DNA from: Duganella sp. OV510
GTDB taxonomy: Bacteria > Pseudomonadota > Gammaproteobacteria > Burkholderiales > Burkholderiaceae_D
Direction of reading: 5' to 3'
DNA: 64,000 nt
NCBI RefSeq assembly: GCF_900100205.1
Contig: NZ_FNEQ01000001.1
Location: forward strand, 868,001 to 932,000
Shown here: positions 42,001 to 53,814 of the stretch, piece by piece
Layout of the letters: each line of letters begins with the position of its first letter
Numbering within the stretch: position 1 is the first letter of the stretch
Made by a program: the position numbers and the translations under genes
Notes under the pieces: model-generated
The model's input: only the letters and a program-made list of their open reading frames with translations
Databases searched by the model: none
Told to the model about the DNA's origin: nothing

Positions 42001-42758
42001 GACGTGCGTCCTATGCGCGTGGACACCATGATGGCCTTCATCTCGCGCACGGCATTCTCCCAGCCGACGAATACCGAGTGGGCGACAATCGCGTGGCCGA
42101 TATTCAGTTCGGCGATTTCCGGAATCGCGGCAATCGCCTGCACATTGGTGTAATGCAGGCCATGGCCGGCGTTGACCTTCAGGCCTTTGCCCACGCCATA
42201 CTGCACGCCACGGCGGATGCGTTCCAGCTCGGCCGCCTGTTCGGCGCCTTCGGCGTCAGCATAGCGGCCGGTGTGCAGCTCGATCACCGGCGCGCCGATG
42301 GCGGCGGTGGCGTCCATCTGTGCCTCTTCAGCGTCGATGAACAGCGAGACGCGGATACCTTCGGCCTGCAACTGCTTCACCGCGCGCTCGACCGCATTGT
42401 AGTTGCCGGCGACATCGAGGCCGCCTTCGGTCGTGACTTCGGTACGTTTTTCCGGCACTAGGCAGACGTCGGCCGGCTTGATCTTGCAGGCGAAGTCGAT
42501 CATCTCTTGCGTGACCGCCGCTTCCAGGTTCATCCGGGTAATCAGCTGCGGCGCCATGGCGATGACGTCAGCGTCCTTGATGTGGCGGCGATCTTCGCGC
42601 AGGTGCAGCGTGATGCAGTCGGCGCCCGCCTGCTCGGCCAGCAGCGCGGCGCGGATCGGGTCCGGATAGCGGGTGCCGCGCGCGTTGCGCAAGGTGGCGA
42701 CGTGGTCGATGTTCACGCCCAGGTCGATGATGGTGCCGGATGGTTGCAGGAAGCTCAT
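41997..42758 (-). CDS. pdxJ: Pyridoxine 5'-phosphate synthase
   Basis: A 253-residue TIM-barrel enzyme closing the vitamin B6 ring from 3-amino-2-oxopropyl phosphate and deoxyxylulose 5-phosphate. Signature blocks: [20 protein letters not shown] at the start, [34 protein letters not shown], and LNAGHGL-like [13 protein letters not shown] near the end. Normal length. It follows recO by 21 bp and is coupled to acpS. Confidence 0.96.
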   Translation of the reverse strand: MSFLQPSGTIIDLGVNIDHVATLRNARGTRYPDPIRAALLAEQAGADCITLHLREDRRHIKDADVIAMAPQLITRMNLEAAVTQEMIDFACKIKPADVCLVPEKRTEVTTEGGLDVAGNYNAVERAVKQLQAEGIRVSLFIDAEEAQMDATAAIGAPVIELHTGRYADAEGAEQAAELERIRRGVQYGVGKGLKVNAGHGLHYTNVQAIAAIPEIAELNIGHAIVAHSVFVGWENAVREMKAIMVSTRIGRTS

Positions 42759-42779
42759 TTTTTTCTCTTATAACTGGAT

Positions 42780-43625
42780 TTATAGCTGGCTAAGATCAAT
42801 CAGGATCTGCCGGGTATTCAACGGCGCACCGTTCAGGTGATGCGCCACCAGGAAGCGCATCAGCTGCTTGCTTTGGGCTTGCGTGGCGGCGTCTTCGTAA
42901 TTTTCACATTCCATGTCGAGCAGCGTTTTGCCGGCGACGCGCGGCCATGGGTCAGCAGCGCGCTCGGGACGCGGGCCGCGCTCCGGATCAACTACATACA
43001 CCAGCTCCGAACGCACCGCGCTGCGCGTTTCGATACAGCGCGTCAGGTCGGCCGCAACACCCGTCTCTTTAAGTAAGGCCCGTTCGAATTTTCTCAAGAC
43101 GATGGGCGCCGGTTCGTTGTGCGCCAGCTGGTTCAGCGTGGAGACGTAGTGGTCGAACAAGGCCGGGTGGGCGTCGTCGCGCGCCAGCAGTTTGACCAGC
43201 AGTTCGTTCAGGTAGAAGCCGCACAGCAGCGCGGTTTTCTCCAGCGGCAGCATGCCGCCTACCCATTCGGCGTCGGTCAGCGTGCGCAGTTCGGATTTAC
43301 CGACCCAGCTGCTCGATAGCGGCTGGAAGGTTTGCAGCACGCCGCGCAGCTGCGAGTGCGGACGTTTGGCGCCCTTGGCGATCAAGGCCACGCGGCCGAA
43401 GTCACGCGTGAACAGGTCGATAATCAGGCTGGTTTCTTTGTAGGGATAGCTGTGCAGCACGAAGGCCGGCTGGCCGGCGACCTTGGTGCCGATGGTGCGC
43501 TCGCGCGACGGCGCACGTGGGCGCTTGGCCGGCGCGGGGCTGGCGTCCGATGCCGCAGGTACGCCAGCGCCCTGCGGCGCCGCTGCGAGCGGCGCGTCCA
43601 GGGTGGCGTCTGGCGTGGTGGACAT
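42780..43625 (-). CDS. recO: DNA repair protein RecO
   Basis: A 281-residue recombination mediator that helps load RecA with RecR. The OB-fold region ([20 protein letters not shown]) begins only near residue 55, after an Ala/Pro-rich low-complexity extension (residues 1-45) not seen in short RecO proteins. The usual four-Cys zinc site is not evident. The start is the first ATG, 13 bp downstream of era; an internal start cannot be ruled out. Confidence 0.93.
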   Translation of the reverse strand: MSTTPDATLDAPLAAAPQGAGVPAASDASPAPAKRPRAPSRERTIGTKVAGQPAFVLHSYPYKETSLIIDLFTRDFGRVALIAKGAKRPHSQLRGVLQTFQPLSSSWVGKSELRTLTDAEWVGGMLPLEKTALLCGFYLNELLVKLLARDDAHPALFDHYVSTLNQLAHNEPAPIVLRKFERALLKETGVAADLTRCIETRSAVRSELVYVVDPERGPRPERAADPWPRVAGKTLLDMECENYEDAATQAQSKQLMRFLVAHHLNGAPLNTRQILIDLSQL

Positions 43626-43638
43626 GCTGGTGGTGGAT

Positions 43639-44544
43639 TTACTCGTAGCCGTAAGCGCGCAGGCCTGCTTCGTTGTCGGCCCAGCCGGATTTCACTTTGA
43701 CCCAGATCTCCAGGTACACCGGGCCGCCGAACAGCTTCTCCATGTCGAGACGCGCTTGCGTCGACACTTCCTTCAGGCGCGCGCCCTTGTTCCCGATAAT
43801 CATCGATTTGTGCGTATCGCGCTCGACCAGGATGGCGGCAAACACGCGGCGCAAATCGCCTTCCTGCTCGAACTTCTCGATCAGCACCGTGCTGGTATAA
43901 GGCAGCTCATCGCCGACAAAGCGGAACAGCTTCTCACGCACGATTTCCGACGCCATGAACTTCTCGCTGCGGTCGGTGATATCGTCCGGGCCAAAGATCG
44001 CTTCGTTCTCCGGCAGCAGGGCTTTCAGTTCCTTTTCCAGGCCATCCAGCTGGAAGCGCAGCTTGGCCGATACCGGCACGATGGCAGCAAAGTTGAACTT
44101 GGACGCCACCTGCTGCGCAAACGGCATCAGCGCCGCCTTGTCCTTGACGCGGTCAGACTTGTTGATGACCAGGATCACCGGCACTTCGGTCGGCAGCAGA
44201 TCCAGCACCTGCTGGTCGGCCGGGCCGAAAGTGCCCGCCTCGACGACGAACAAAATCAGGTCCGACGAGATCAGCGTGTTGGTGACAGTCTTGTTCAGCG
44301 TTTTGTTCAGCGCATTCGCGTGGCGCGTCTGGAAGCCAGGCGTGTCCACGTAAATGAACTGCGCATCATCATAAGTCTGGATGCCGGTGATGCGGTGGCG
44401 CGTGGTCTGCGCCTTGCGCGAGGTGATGCTGACCTTGGCGCCAATCAGCGTATTCATCAGCGTCGACTTGCCCACGTTCGGGCGGCCCACAATAGCGATG
44501 TAGCCGCAACGGTAATTGCTGGCGGAGGTCGTTTCGGTCGTCAT
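43639..44544 (-). CDS. era: GTPase Era
   Basis: A 301-residue GTP-binding protein for 16S rRNA maturation and 30S assembly. G1 [10 protein letters not shown]3 DTPGF, G4 NKSDRVKDK are clear, and a KH domain ends the protein ([12 protein letters not shown]...[20 protein letters not shown] pattern). The start is the ATG 11 bp downstream of the rnc stop; the much longer open frame upstream runs inside rnc and is not used. Coupling with rnc and lepA links ribosome-related genes. Confidence 0.96.
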   Translation of the reverse strand: MTTETTSASNYRCGYIAIVGRPNVGKSTLMNTLIGAKVSITSRKAQTTRHRITGIQTYDDAQFIYVDTPGFQTRHANALNKTLNKTVTNTLISSDLILFVVEAGTFGPADQQVLDLLPTEVPVILVINKSDRVKDKAALMPFAQQVASKFNFAAIVPVSAKLRFQLDGLEKELKALLPENEAIFGPDDITDRSEKFMASEIVREKLFRFVGDELPYTSTVLIEKFEQEGDLRRVFAAILVERDTHKSMIIGNKGARLKEVSTQARLDMEKLFGGPVYLEIWVKVKSGWADNEAGLRAYGYE

Positions 44545-44555
44545 GGTGTTCTCTT

Positions 44556-45344
44556 TTATTTGTTGGCTGCCTTGGCCGACGGCGTCGGCTGGTCCTGCAC
44601 GGTAGCGATGCCGGCCAGTTTCAGCTGCGCCGCGCGCGGCTTGGACTTGCGCGCGGCCGACGGTGCTTTCTGCACCGCCTGCTCGGCGGCGGCCAGCGCC
44701 AGTTTGGCGGCTGCCTGTTCGCCGGCGCGACGGCTGCCGCCGCGGCCGAACACCTGGATGCCCAGCTTGGGCACCAGGCATTCAATTTCAAACTCCTGGC
44801 TGTGCGCGGCGCCATGGGTGGCGATCACGTTGTACAGCGGCAGCGAGATTTTTTTCGCTTGCAGGAATTCCTGCAGCAGGGTCTTGGCGTCTTTGCCCAG
44901 GGTTTGCGGGTCGACCGTGTCCAGGATCGGGATGTAGAACGAGCGGATGGCGGTGCGCGCCGGCTCGAAGCCACCGTCGAGGAAGATCGCGCCCAGCAGC
45001 GCTTCCAGCGTGTCGGCCAGGATCGACGGACGGCGGAAACCACCCGATTTCAGCTCGCCCTCGCCCAGCCGCAGGAACTGCGACAGCTCCAGCTTTTGTG
45101 CGATTTCATACAGCGACTGTTGCTTGACCAGGTTGGCGCGCAGGCGCGACAGGTCGCCCTCATCGATGTCCACGTAGCGATCGTACAGGATCGACGCCAC
45201 CACGCAGTTGAGGATCGAGTCACCGAGGAATTCCAGTCGCTCGTTATGCACGCTGCTATGGCTACGGTGCGTCAAGGCTTGCTGCAAGAGGCCAGCATCC
45301 TGGAACGTATAGCCTAAACGAGTTTGCAATAACTGGAGATTCAT
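44556..45344 (-). CDS. rnc: Ribonuclease III
   Basis: A 262-residue double-strand-specific RNase. Signature [12 protein letters not shown] (residues about 37-48), a second acidic cluster [15 protein letters not shown], then a dsRNA-binding domain ([20 protein letters not shown]). A lysine/alanine-rich tail of about 35 residues ([13 protein letters not shown]) extends past the usual end. It processes rRNA precursors and some mRNAs; E. coli also has an rnc-era-recO order. Confidence 0.96.
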   Translation of the reverse strand: MNLQLLQTRLGYTFQDAGLLQQALTHRSHSSVHNERLEFLGDSILNCVVASILYDRYVDIDEGDLSRLRANLVKQQSLYEIAQKLELSQFLRLGEGELKSGGFRRPSILADTLEALLGAIFLDGGFEPARTAIRSFYIPILDTVDPQTLGKDAKTLLQEFLQAKKISLPLYNVIATHGAAHSQEFEIECLVPKLGIQVFGRGGSRRAGEQAAAKLALAAAEQAVQKAPSAARKSKPRAAQLKLAGIATVQDQPTPSAKAANK

Positions 45345-45359
45345 TGTGTGTACGGTTCT

Positions 45360-45728
45360 TTACTGGGTGGGTTTGACACCAGCCTTGGCGGTGGTGCCCT
45401 CATATTCAAGCAATAAGCTGGCCGGTCCGACCAGCGGGATTTTCTTTTCATAGGCGAAACTGATATCCGTCTCGCCATTCAATTTTTCAATCACCAGATC
45501 GCGCCCGCTAATCGAACTGATATAGCTGGCCGTGGTGGCGGCATCGAACGATCGCTGAATCTCGGCCGCCGAGCCACCGGTCGCCTTGGCGCTGACGATG
45601 GCGTTCTGGATCGCCCGGTACTCGGTGTAGGTGGGCACGATCTTCAGGCCCAGCACCAGCACCACGCCCAGCAGCGCCAGGACAATGATTAAACCGACCA
45701 GCGAAATGCCCTTCTGCCGTGTTTTCAT
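45360..45728 (-). CDS. DUF4845 family single-pass membrane protein
   Basis: A 122-residue protein with an N-terminal pilin-like hydrophobic helix (GISLVGLIIVLALLGVVLVL) followed by a soluble periplasmic domain. DUF4845 proteins sit between lepB and rnc in many beta- and gammaproteobacteria, as here. Function is unknown; position suggests a link to signal peptidase or membrane quality control. The helix recalls type IV pilin starts but lacks the preceding GF-E cleavage context. Confidence 0.85.
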   Translation of the reverse strand: MKTRQKGISLVGLIIVLALLGVVLVLGLKIVPTYTEYRAIQNAIVSAKATGGSAAEIQRSFDAATTASYISSISGRDLVIEKLNGETDISFAYEKKIPLVGPASLLLEYEGTTAKAGVKPTQ

Positions 45729-45759
45729 CTTAGTCCCTTTCGCGCCTCAACGCCGCCTG

Positions 45760-46676
45760 TTACTGGATGCCGCCGATACGACGCAAGCTGCTGAAGTTCA
45801 TCCAGACAAAGAATGCTTTTCCAACAATATTCCGGTCCGGCACAAAGCCCCAGTAGCGGCTGTCCGCGCTGTTGTCGCGGTTATCGCCCATCATGAAGTA
45901 ATTGCCTGCTGGAACGGTGCAAGTAAAGCCTTCATAACGGTAGGTGCAGTTCTCATCGCGGCCCGGGAATGCCTCGACAGCATCGCGGCCATAGGTCGGC
46001 TTGCTGTCGTCATTCAGGATGCGGTGGCTGACGCCGCTCAGGTTTTCCTGGAATTGCTTGTTATAAACCAGGCGCTCATCGTTCAGGTAGTCTTCCATGG
46101 CGGTGTACTTCACCTCCACGCCGTTGACCGTTAAGCGCTTGTTTTCATACGTGATTTTATCACCCGGCACGCCAATCACGCGTTTGATGTAATCCTGGCT
46201 CATATCCTTCGGATATTTGAACACCATGACATCGCCGCGCTGCGGGTCGTTGATCTGGATGATTTTCTTGTTGATGACCGGTAGGCGGATGCCGTAGGTG
46301 AACTTGTTCACCAGGATCAGGTCGCCTACCAGCAAGGTCGGCACCATCGACGACGATGGAATCTTGAACGGCTCATACAGGAAAGAGCGCAGGAAGAACA
46401 CCAGCGCAATCACCGGGAAGAAGCTGCCCGAATATTCCACCCAGGTCGGCTGGCGCAGGATGTCGGCTTCGATCTGCGCGCGCCGGCCCTGGTTGTCCAG
46501 CTTGATGCCATCGGCGGTTGCCTTGGCGCTGCGGGCGTCGTACTCGGCCAGCGCGCGGTCGGCGGCGGCACGGCGCTGCTTGGCCAGGTAGAACACGTCG
46601 AGGAACCAGATCACACCCGTCAGCACCATCAGCACGAACAGGATTAATGCAAAGTTTCCTAAGATGACTTGCAGGT

Positions 46677-46680
<4 letters not shown>
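45760..46680 (-). CDS. lepB: Signal peptidase I
   Basis: A 306-residue membrane protease removing Sec and Tat signal peptides. Two N-terminal helices, then the catalytic Ser in [14 protein letters not shown] and the Lys region with [10 protein letters not shown] and [11 protein letters not shown]. Box [15 protein letters not shown] is clear near the C-terminus. The ATG overlaps the lepA stop by 4 bp. Normal length for betaproteobacteria. Confidence 0.96.
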
Positions 46681-48470
<1,790 letters not shown>

Positions 48471-48514
48471 TAACAAATATTCAAAAACGGGTTTGACACG
48501 ACGGACGCACAATA

Positions 48515-48554
48515 CAAAAAAGCGCTCAGAACGGGGCGAAGCCCTGGCGAGCGC
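48515..48554 (-). terminator. Rho-independent terminator between grx-like gene and lepA
   Basis: On the minus strand GCGCTC (48549-48554) pairs with GAGCGC (48522-48527) with an inner GGGCTTCGCCC-like hairpin, followed by TTTTTT (48516-48521). It should end the fab/rpoE/htrA-side transcript before lepA, whose promoter must lie in the remaining 45 bp or within the hairpin region. Confidence 0.75.
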
Positions 48555-48638
48555 CTTGTGGACATATGCTTTGCCCCGGCATTTTACCGGATTTCAGAGT
48601 GGAAAGCCCGATTTATGCCACGAGAAATGCCATTCTGC

Positions 48639-48887
48639 CTAGATTTTAAGCAGTTTGCGCACTTTGGCTTCGTCGAGGAAGTAGTGGCACAGCTCCGGCT
48701 GCGACAGATCGGCGAACAGGACGGGCACCAGCTCGTCGTATTTGGCCAGCAGCGCGGGGTCATCGGCGTGGTCGATGTCGATGACGTCGACACTGATCGG
48801 CTGCTGCGGCGTTTGCAGCCGCATCAGCGCGTCCAGCATGTCCTGACATAAATGACAATAACTGCGGGAGTAAAGGGTAAAGTGCAT
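48639..48887 (-). CDS. Glutaredoxin-like thiol protein (DUF836)
   Basis: An 82-residue thioredoxin-fold protein with an N-terminal CHLC redox motif (FTLYSRSYCHLCQDMLDAL) and the cis-Pro region ELVPVLF. DUF836/YbbN-like mini-glutaredoxins commonly lie between htrA and lepA in betaproteobacteria. It may keep periplasmic or cytosolic thiols reduced; the partner is unknown. 47 bp downstream of the htrA-type protease gene. Confidence 0.85.
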   Translation of the reverse strand: MHFTLYSRSYCHLCQDMLDALMRLQTPQQPISVDVIDIDHADDPALLAKYDELVPVLFADLSQPELCHYFLDEAKVRKLLKI

Positions 48888-48934
48888 GAGCGCCGGTCGC
48901 TCCAGCGGACGCCGTCCGCCGGAACGACGCTGGT

Positions 48935-50428
48935 TTATTTCTCGGCTTTTGCGCTTGGACGCAGCGAGACGAAGCGGGTATTGCCTTCACGCAGCACCAG
49001 CAGTACCGACGGCTTTTTCGGGTCCAGCTTGGCCACTGCCGCATTGAACTGCTTGGCATCCTTGATCTCGATGTTGTTCAGCTGCAGCAGTACGTCACCC
49101 TCATCCAGCCCGGCGCGTTCCGCCACACCATCGACATCAGCCACCACCACGCCACCGTTGACGCCCAGCTCCTTCTTCTGCTCGGCGTTCAGGTCTTCCA
49201 CCTTCAGGCCCAGCGCATTGGCCTTGGCTGGCTCGGCCTTGTCGGCGCCCTTGCCTTTCGTGCCCTTGGCGGTCTTGTCGCCATCCAGCTCGGCCACGGT
49301 CACCGGCAGCGTCAGCTCGGCGCCCTTGCGCCACACAGTCACGGTTGCCTTGCTTTCCAGCGCCGTCTCGCCCACCAGGCGCGGCAGGTCGCTAGAGCGG
49401 TTGACCGTCTTGCCATTAAACTTGAGGATGATGTCGCCCGCCTTGATGCCGGCCTTGTCCGCCGGACCACCCGGCTCCACCAGCGACACTTCGGCGCCCT
49501 GCGCCGATTTCAGGCCCAGCGATTCCGCCACTTCCTTGTTGACTTCACCGATCTGCACGCCGATGCGGCCGCGTGTGACCTTGCCGGATTTCTTCAGCTG
49601 GTCGGACACGCGGATCGCCTCGTTGACCGGTACCGCAAACGAAATACCGTTGGAACCGCCGGACAGCGTGGCGATCTGCGAGTTAATGCCGATTACCTCG
49701 CCGCGCATATTGATCAGCGGGCCACCCGAGTTGCCCGGATTGACCGCCACGTCCGACTGGATCAGCGGCAGGTACTCGCCGGTGTCACGCGCCTTGGCCG
49801 AGATGATGCCGGCGGTGACGGTGTTTTCCAGGTTGAACGGCGAACCGATCGCAATCACCCACTCGCCGGCGCGGATCTTGTCCGAATCGCCCAGCGTCAG
49901 GAATGGCAGCTTGTCGCCTTCGATTTTCAGTACCGCCACATCGGTGCGGGTATCGGCGCCCAGCACCTTGGCCTTGAATTCGCGCTTGTCGGTCAGCGTG
50001 ACAAACACCTCGTCGGCGCCATCGACCACGTGGGCATTGGTCATCACATAGCCGTCCGCCGACAGGATGAAGCCGGAACCGACGCCGCGGTTGACCGGTT
50101 CGTCGGATGGCGCCTGGCGGCGCGGCGCACGGCCATTTGGCGTTGGCATCTGGCCGCCGAAGAAGCGGCGCAGGAATTCCTGCATGTCCTCGTCGCCTTG
50201 CAGGCCGGGCGCGCCGCGCTGCAGCTGTTTCGGGCGCTCGGTGGTGCGGATATTCACTACCGCCGGGCCGACGCGGTCGACCAGGTCGGCAAAGTCCGGC
50301 AGGCCGATGACGGCGCCGGTGACCGGCGACGCCGCCGTGGCGGGCGACATGCCCAGGGACATCGACAAGCAGGCGCCCATTACCAGCGCGGACAGGGTTT
50401 TACGACCAGCAGAGAAGTTATTTTTCAT
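48935..50428 (-). CDS. htrA: HtrA/DegQ-type periplasmic serine protease (MucD-like)
   Basis: A 497-residue Do-family protease with signal peptide (to about residue 32). The catalytic triad is His in TNAHVVDGADE, Asp in TRTDVAVLKI and Ser in NPGNSGGPLINM. Two PDZ domains follow (about 270-360 and 400-490), with a Lys/Ala/Gly-rich spacer (GDKTAKGTKGKGADKAEP). It degrades or refolds damaged envelope proteins. Position after rpoE-rseA marks it as the stress-operon protease. An Arg/Pro/Gly-rich stretch before the catalytic His is typical. Confidence 0.94.
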   Translation of the reverse strand: MKNNFSAGRKTLSALVMGACLSMSLGMSPATAASPVTGAVIGLPDFADLVDRVGPAVVNIRTTERPKQLQRGAPGLQGDEDMQEFLRRFFGGQMPTPNGRAPRRQAPSDEPVNRGVGSGFILSADGYVMTNAHVVDGADEVFVTLTDKREFKAKVLGADTRTDVAVLKIEGDKLPFLTLGDSDKIRAGEWVIAIGSPFNLENTVTAGIISAKARDTGEYLPLIQSDVAVNPGNSGGPLINMRGEVIGINSQIATLSGGSNGISFAVPVNEAIRVSDQLKKSGKVTRGRIGVQIGEVNKEVAESLGLKSAQGAEVSLVEPGGPADKAGIKAGDIILKFNGKTVNRSSDLPRLVGETALESKATVTVWRKGAELTLPVTVAELDGDKTAKGTKGKGADKAEPAKANALGLKVEDLNAEQKKELGVNGGVVVADVDGVAERAGLDEGDVLLQLNNIEIKDAKQFNAAVAKLDPKKPSVLLVLREGNTRFVSLRPSAKAEK

Positions 50429-50558
50429 GGAGTATCGATCTCTTCTTCAAAGTTCAGGATGCAATCGCCCTGCACGTGGCGTCGCGCGACGTGAGGCTAG
50501 CACATGGTAAGCGAAAATCGCCATTCCGTATGTGCAATATGATGATAAAGCTATGCGC

Positions 50559-50849
50559 TTAAGGGAAAATGATGGCGGCTGGCTGGACTTCAAGGGGGGC
50601 GTCGGTCCCTTCAGCGGCTGCGTGCGCCGGTTCGGCCGCCAGTCGCGCCGCCAGGCGGGCACTGAAAGCATCGCTCAGCCCGGGTCCGGGCGTATTGCGC
50701 AGCGTGTCGCCAGTCAGCTGATAGGCCTGCCAGGCGGCACGTCCGGCCTGGGTATTGAGCGCGGCCAGCGCCAGTTCGCGCTCGCTGTCAGGCAACTCGC
50801 CATCGACCAGCGCCGAGATATGTTCACGCAGTTTTTTATCGCTGTCCAT
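50559..50849 (-). CDS. rseA: Short anti-sigma-E factor (RseA N-terminal domain only)
   Basis: A 96-residue protein matching the cytoplasmic sigma-binding half of RseA: MDSDKKLREHISALVDGELP, RAAWQAYQLTGDTLR, then a low-complexity Ala-rich tail. No membrane helix or periplasmic region follows, unlike ordinary RseA of about 190-220 residues that needs regulated proteolysis. No rseB gene is found; htrA begins 130 bp downstream. The stop lies in clean sequence with no coding continuation in any frame, so a simple frameshift is unlikely. It may act as a soluble anti-sigma factor. Confidence 0.85.
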   Translation of the reverse strand: MDSDKKLREHISALVDGELPDSERELALAALNTQAGRAAWQAYQLTGDTLRNTPGPGLSDAFSARLAARLAAEPAHAAAEGTDAPLEVQPAAIIFP

Positions 50850-50894
50850 TCGTACCCGCCATTCAAATTGCCGGATGTCACGATCATTCCCGCC

Positions 50895-51497
50895 TTACCA
50901 GCGCTTGTCAACCGCCGTGTCCAACAAAGGCTTCAATTTCTCGGCGATGACTTCGCGGGCGCGGAAGATGCGGCTGCGGACTGTGCCGATGGGGCAAGCC
51001 ATGATGGCGGAAATTTCCTCATAGCTCAGCCCCTCGATTTCGCGCAGCGCGATGGCGGTGCGCAGGTCGACCGGCAAGGCATCCATGGCGGCATTGACGG
51101 TGTGGGCGATCTGCTTGCTGGCCAGCATGGATTCCGGCGTATTGATATCGCGCAAATGCTCACCCTCGTTAAACGCTTCCGCCATCTCGTTGTCCGCCTC
51201 GGTTGACGTGGGCATGCGCCGCCCTTGCGTCACCAGGGCATTCTTGGCGGTGTTGATGCCGATGCGGTACAGCCAGGTGTAGAAGGCCGAATCGCCGCGG
51301 AAATGCCGCAACGCCCGGTATGCCTTGATAAAGGTCTCCTGCACTACGTCCTCCGCTTCGGCAGGGTCGTGCACAATGCGCGACAGCAGGCGCATCAGCC
51401 GGCGTTGGTACTTCACCACCAGCAAATCAAACGCCTGCTTATCGCCATCACGGACCCGTTCGACCAGCAATTGGTCGCACTCGCGTTCTGTCGTCAC
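50895..51497 (-). CDS. rpoE: ECF sigma factor sigma-E
   Basis: A 200-residue extracytoplasmic-function sigma factor for envelope stress. Region 2 has DPAEAEDVVQETFIKAYRAL and FYTWLYRIGINTAKN, region 4 has LSYEEISAIMACPIGTVRSR. The start is a GTG reading VTTERECDQLLVERV, matching the family N-terminus, with GAGG upstream; an in-frame extension of 27 codons to 51578 overlaps the promoter and is not used. It is followed by rseA after 45 bp. Its own promoter looks sigma-E dependent. Confidence 0.93.
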   Translation of the reverse strand: MTTERECDQLLVERVRDGDKQAFDLLVVKYQRRLMRLLSRIVHDPAEAEDVVQETFIKAYRALRHFRGDSAFYTWLYRIGINTAKNALVTQGRRMPTSTEADNEMAEAFNEGEHLRDINTPESMLASKQIAHTVNAAMDALPVDLRTAIALREIEGLSYEEISAIMACPIGTVRSRIFRAREVIAEKLKPLLDTAVDKRW

Positions 51498-51549
51498 TCC
51501 TGCATTCCTCGGTGGCCTGCAGCGCAGCCGTTTCGTATAGCCATACGCT

Positions 51550-51577
51550 ATAGAGTTAGCCCGCTGCAAGAAGTTCA
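51550..51577 (-). promoter_or_regulatory. Putative sigma-E promoter of rpoE
   Basis: On the minus strand TGAACTT (51571-51577), 16 bp, TCTAT (51550-51554), close to the sigma-E pattern GAACTT-N16-TCTnA. It lies about 53 bp before the rpoE GTG and inside the end of the upstream ygfX-like gene, consistent with autoregulation. Found by eye. Confidence 0.6.
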
Positions 51578-52000
51578 AGCTGTCGGCGTGTTTATTTCAG
51601 TGCGGGCGACAGCGCGGCATGCCAGCGCCAACGGGCGCCAGTCGGCGGCCGCCACGCTGTCGGGCAACACCGCCAACACCTGCACCTTGCCGGAGGCGTC
51701 GCACAGGCGTAGCAACAGCAGGCGCGGCCATAACGTCGCACCTTCCAGCTGGCAAAGCGCACTGTCGTTGTGCTGGTATACCGCCAGCCGCAGGTGGCCG
51801 ACACCGGATATATCAATCCGGCGTGCGATAGCAGACGGCCGGCCAAACCAGCAGGCCAGCACGCCACTCAACAGGCACAACGCGGGCGCCACCATGCCGG
51901 GACAGGCGGCGGCGGACGCCAGCACGCCACAACACAAGCCGGCGTGCGCAATCCGCAAGCCGCGCGAGGGGCGAACCACAACGGACACCGCGATCGACAT
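51575..52000 (-). CDS. YgfX-like membrane protein
   Basis: A 141-residue protein with two hydrophobic segments at the N-terminus (GLCCGVLASAAACPGMVAPA, LCLLSGVLACWFG) and a soluble end with GATLWPRLLLLRL and VLPDSVAAADWRPLALAC. This layout matches small YgfX/CptA-type proteins that sit beside rpoE or sdhE; in E. coli they affect cell division or succinate dehydrogenase. The role here is unknown. The rpoE promoter overlaps its 3' end. Confidence 0.6.
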   Translation of the reverse strand: MSIAVSVVVRPSRGLRIAHAGLCCGVLASAAACPGMVAPALCLLSGVLACWFGRPSAIARRIDISGVGHLRLAVYQHNDSALCQLEGATLWPRLLLLRLCDASGKVQVLAVLPDSVAAADWRPLALACRAVARTEINTPTA

Positions 52001-52103
52001 GACGGCAGCACCACAAACACATTACAAAAAAGGGGATAACCAGGTGGGAGCGCCGGCCGCGAGGCCGGGCAATTCAGGCGCCAGCGAATGCCGGCGCCGA
52101 ATT

Positions 52104-52136
52104 CTCGCTCACCCTGTTTAGACAGGGCGAGGCGAG
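52104..52136 (-). terminator. Hairpin downstream of fabF
   Basis: CTCGCTC-A-CCCTGT (52104-52117), loop TTAG, ACAGGG-CG-AGGCGAG (52122-52136): a stem of about 12 bp with one or two mismatches, 18 bp past the fabF stop. No U-tract follows in the fabF direction, so it may only attenuate transcription into the ygfX-like gene and rpoE. Confidence 0.45.
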
Positions 52137-52153
52137 AAAAGGTTCAAACTTTT

Positions 52154-53401
52154 TTAGGCTTTACCGAAGACCAGGCTGCCGTTGGTGCCACCGAAGCCGA
52201 ACGAGTTTTTCACTGCGTAATCGATCTTCATGTCGCGCGCCGTATTGGCAACAAAGTCCAGGTCGCAAGCCGGGTCCTGGTTGAAGATGTTGATGGTTGG
52301 AGGCGACACCTGATGGTGAATCGCCAACACCGTAAACACCGCTTCCAGGCCACCGGCGCCACCCAGCAGGTGACCGGTCATCGACTTGGTCGAGTTGACC
52401 ACCAGCTTCTTGGCGTGGTCGCCGAACGTGCGCTTGATGCCCTGCACTTCCGCCACGTCGCCTTGCGGCGTCGAGGTACCGTGCGCATTCACATAATTCA
52501 CCTGATCCGGGTTGATGCCGGCGTTGGCCAGCGCGGCTTGCGCCGACTTGCTGCCACCACTGCCATCTTCCAGGGGCGAAGTCATGTGATACGCATCGGC
52601 GCTCATGCCAAAGCCGAGCAGTTCCGCGTAGATCCTGGCGCCGCGTGCCTTGGCGTGTTCGTACTCTTCGAGCACCATCACGCCGGCGCCCTCGCCCAGC
52701 ACGAAGCCGTCGCGGTCCGTATCCCATGGACGGGAGGCGGTGGCCGGATCGTCGTTGCGCGCGGACAGCGCCTTGGCCGAGGCGAAGCCGCCCAGGCCGA
52801 GTGGCGAGACCGTCGATTCGGCGCCGCCGGCAACCATCACGTCAGCGTCGCCATACTCGATCAGACGAGCAGCAGCGCCGATGCAGTGCAGGCCGGTGGT
52901 GCAAGCCGTCACGATCGACAGGTTAGGACCACGCATGCCGTACTTGATCGACAGGTTGCCCGAGATCATATTGATGATCGAGGCCGGCACGAAGAACGGC
53001 GAGATACGGCGCGGACCGCGCTTGTCGTAATCTTCCTTCTGCTCTTCGATCATCGGCAGGCCGCCGATACCGGAACCGACGATGACGCCGATACGGTCGG
53101 CGTTCTCTTCGGTGACAACCACGCCCGAGTCTTGCACAGCCTGGATGCCGGCCGCCATGCCGTAATGGATAAAGGTATCCATGTGGCGGGCTTCTTTCGC
53201 GGAGATATAGTCCTCGATGTTGAAGCCTTTGACTTCACCGGCAAAACGGGTGCTGAAAGCAGATGCGTCAAACTTGGTGATGGTGGCAATACCGGATTTG
53301 CCCTCGACCGCTGCGGCCCACGTATCGGCAATATTATTGCCGATCGGGGTCACGGCGCCCAGGCCGGTAATGACAACACGACGGTTTTTAGAACCTCTCA
53401 A
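52154..53401 (-). CDS. fabF: Beta-ketoacyl-ACP synthase II
   Basis: A 415-residue condensing enzyme of fatty-acid elongation: catalytic Cys in [12 protein letters not shown], His in [12 protein letters not shown] and His in [11 protein letters not shown]. The start is TTG ([17 protein letters not shown]) with AGGAG 6 bp upstream; no ATG or GTG fits the family N-terminus, so the TTG start is firmly supported. It follows acpP by 30 bp and closes the plsX-fab operon. Confidence 0.95.
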   Translation of the reverse strand: MRGSKNRRVVITGLGAVTPIGNNIADTWAAAVEGKSGIATITKFDASAFSTRFAGEVKGFNIEDYISAKEARHMDTFIHYGMAAGIQAVQDSGVVVTEENADRIGVIVGSGIGGLPMIEEQKEDYDKRGPRRISPFFVPASIINMISGNLSIKYGMRGPNLSIVTACTTGLHCIGAAARLIEYGDADVMVAGGAESTVSPLGLGGFASAKALSARNDDPATASRPWDTDRDGFVLGEGAGVMVLEEYEHAKARGARIYAELLGFGMSADAYHMTSPLEDGSGGSKSAQAALANAGINPDQVNYVNAHGTSTPQGDVAEVQGIKRTFGDHAKKLVVNSTKSMTGHLLGGAGGLEAVFTVLAIHHQVSPPTINIFNQDPACDLDFVANTARDMKIDYAVKNSFGFGGTNGSLVFGKA

Positions 53402-53431
53402 GCGATTCTCCTAAAGTCGATCGGGCAGAAA

Positions 53432-53671
53432 TTACGCCTTGACGTGCGCGGTAGCGTAATCGATCGCTTGCTGCACGGTGGTGATTTTCTCTGCTTGTTC
53501 GTCCGGGATTTCCATTTCGAACTCGTCTTCCAGTGCCATCACCAGTTCAACGGTGTCCAGCGAGTCAGCGCCCAGATCATCGACGAACGACGATTCGGTT
53601 TTGATGTCTGCTTCGGCGACGCCCAGTTGCTCAGCGACGATTTTCTTAACGCGTTGTTCGATATCCGACAT
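53432..53671 (-). CDS. acpP: Acyl carrier protein
   Basis: A 79-residue acidic carrier. Phosphopantetheine attaches to the Ser in [18 protein letters not shown] (about residue 37). It is the substrate shuttle for FabD, FabH, FabG and FabF and is activated by AcpS. Codons use frequent GAA/AAA and A+T-ending forms consistent with high expression. A 143-bp gap to fabG may hold its own promoter. Confidence 0.97.
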   Translation of the reverse strand: MSDIEQRVKKIVAEQLGVAEADIKTESSFVDDLGADSLDTVELVMALEDEFEMEIPDEQAEKITTVQQAIDYATAHVKA

Positions 53672-53814
53672 GTTATGGCTCCATTTTGTGTGTTACGGAA
53701 AGCGCGCATTTTATCAGGTTTGCGCGCTGAAAAACTAATTTCAGTGAGTGCTGCTAAATATACCGAAATTACGACTAAAAGATTTGAATGGGCTGTATTT
53801 TATGCCCATTCTCA

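Noticed and set aside
44545..44781. 79-codon N-terminal extension of Era
   Set aside because: It runs inside rnc in another frame; the ATG at 44544 gives the standard 301-residue length.
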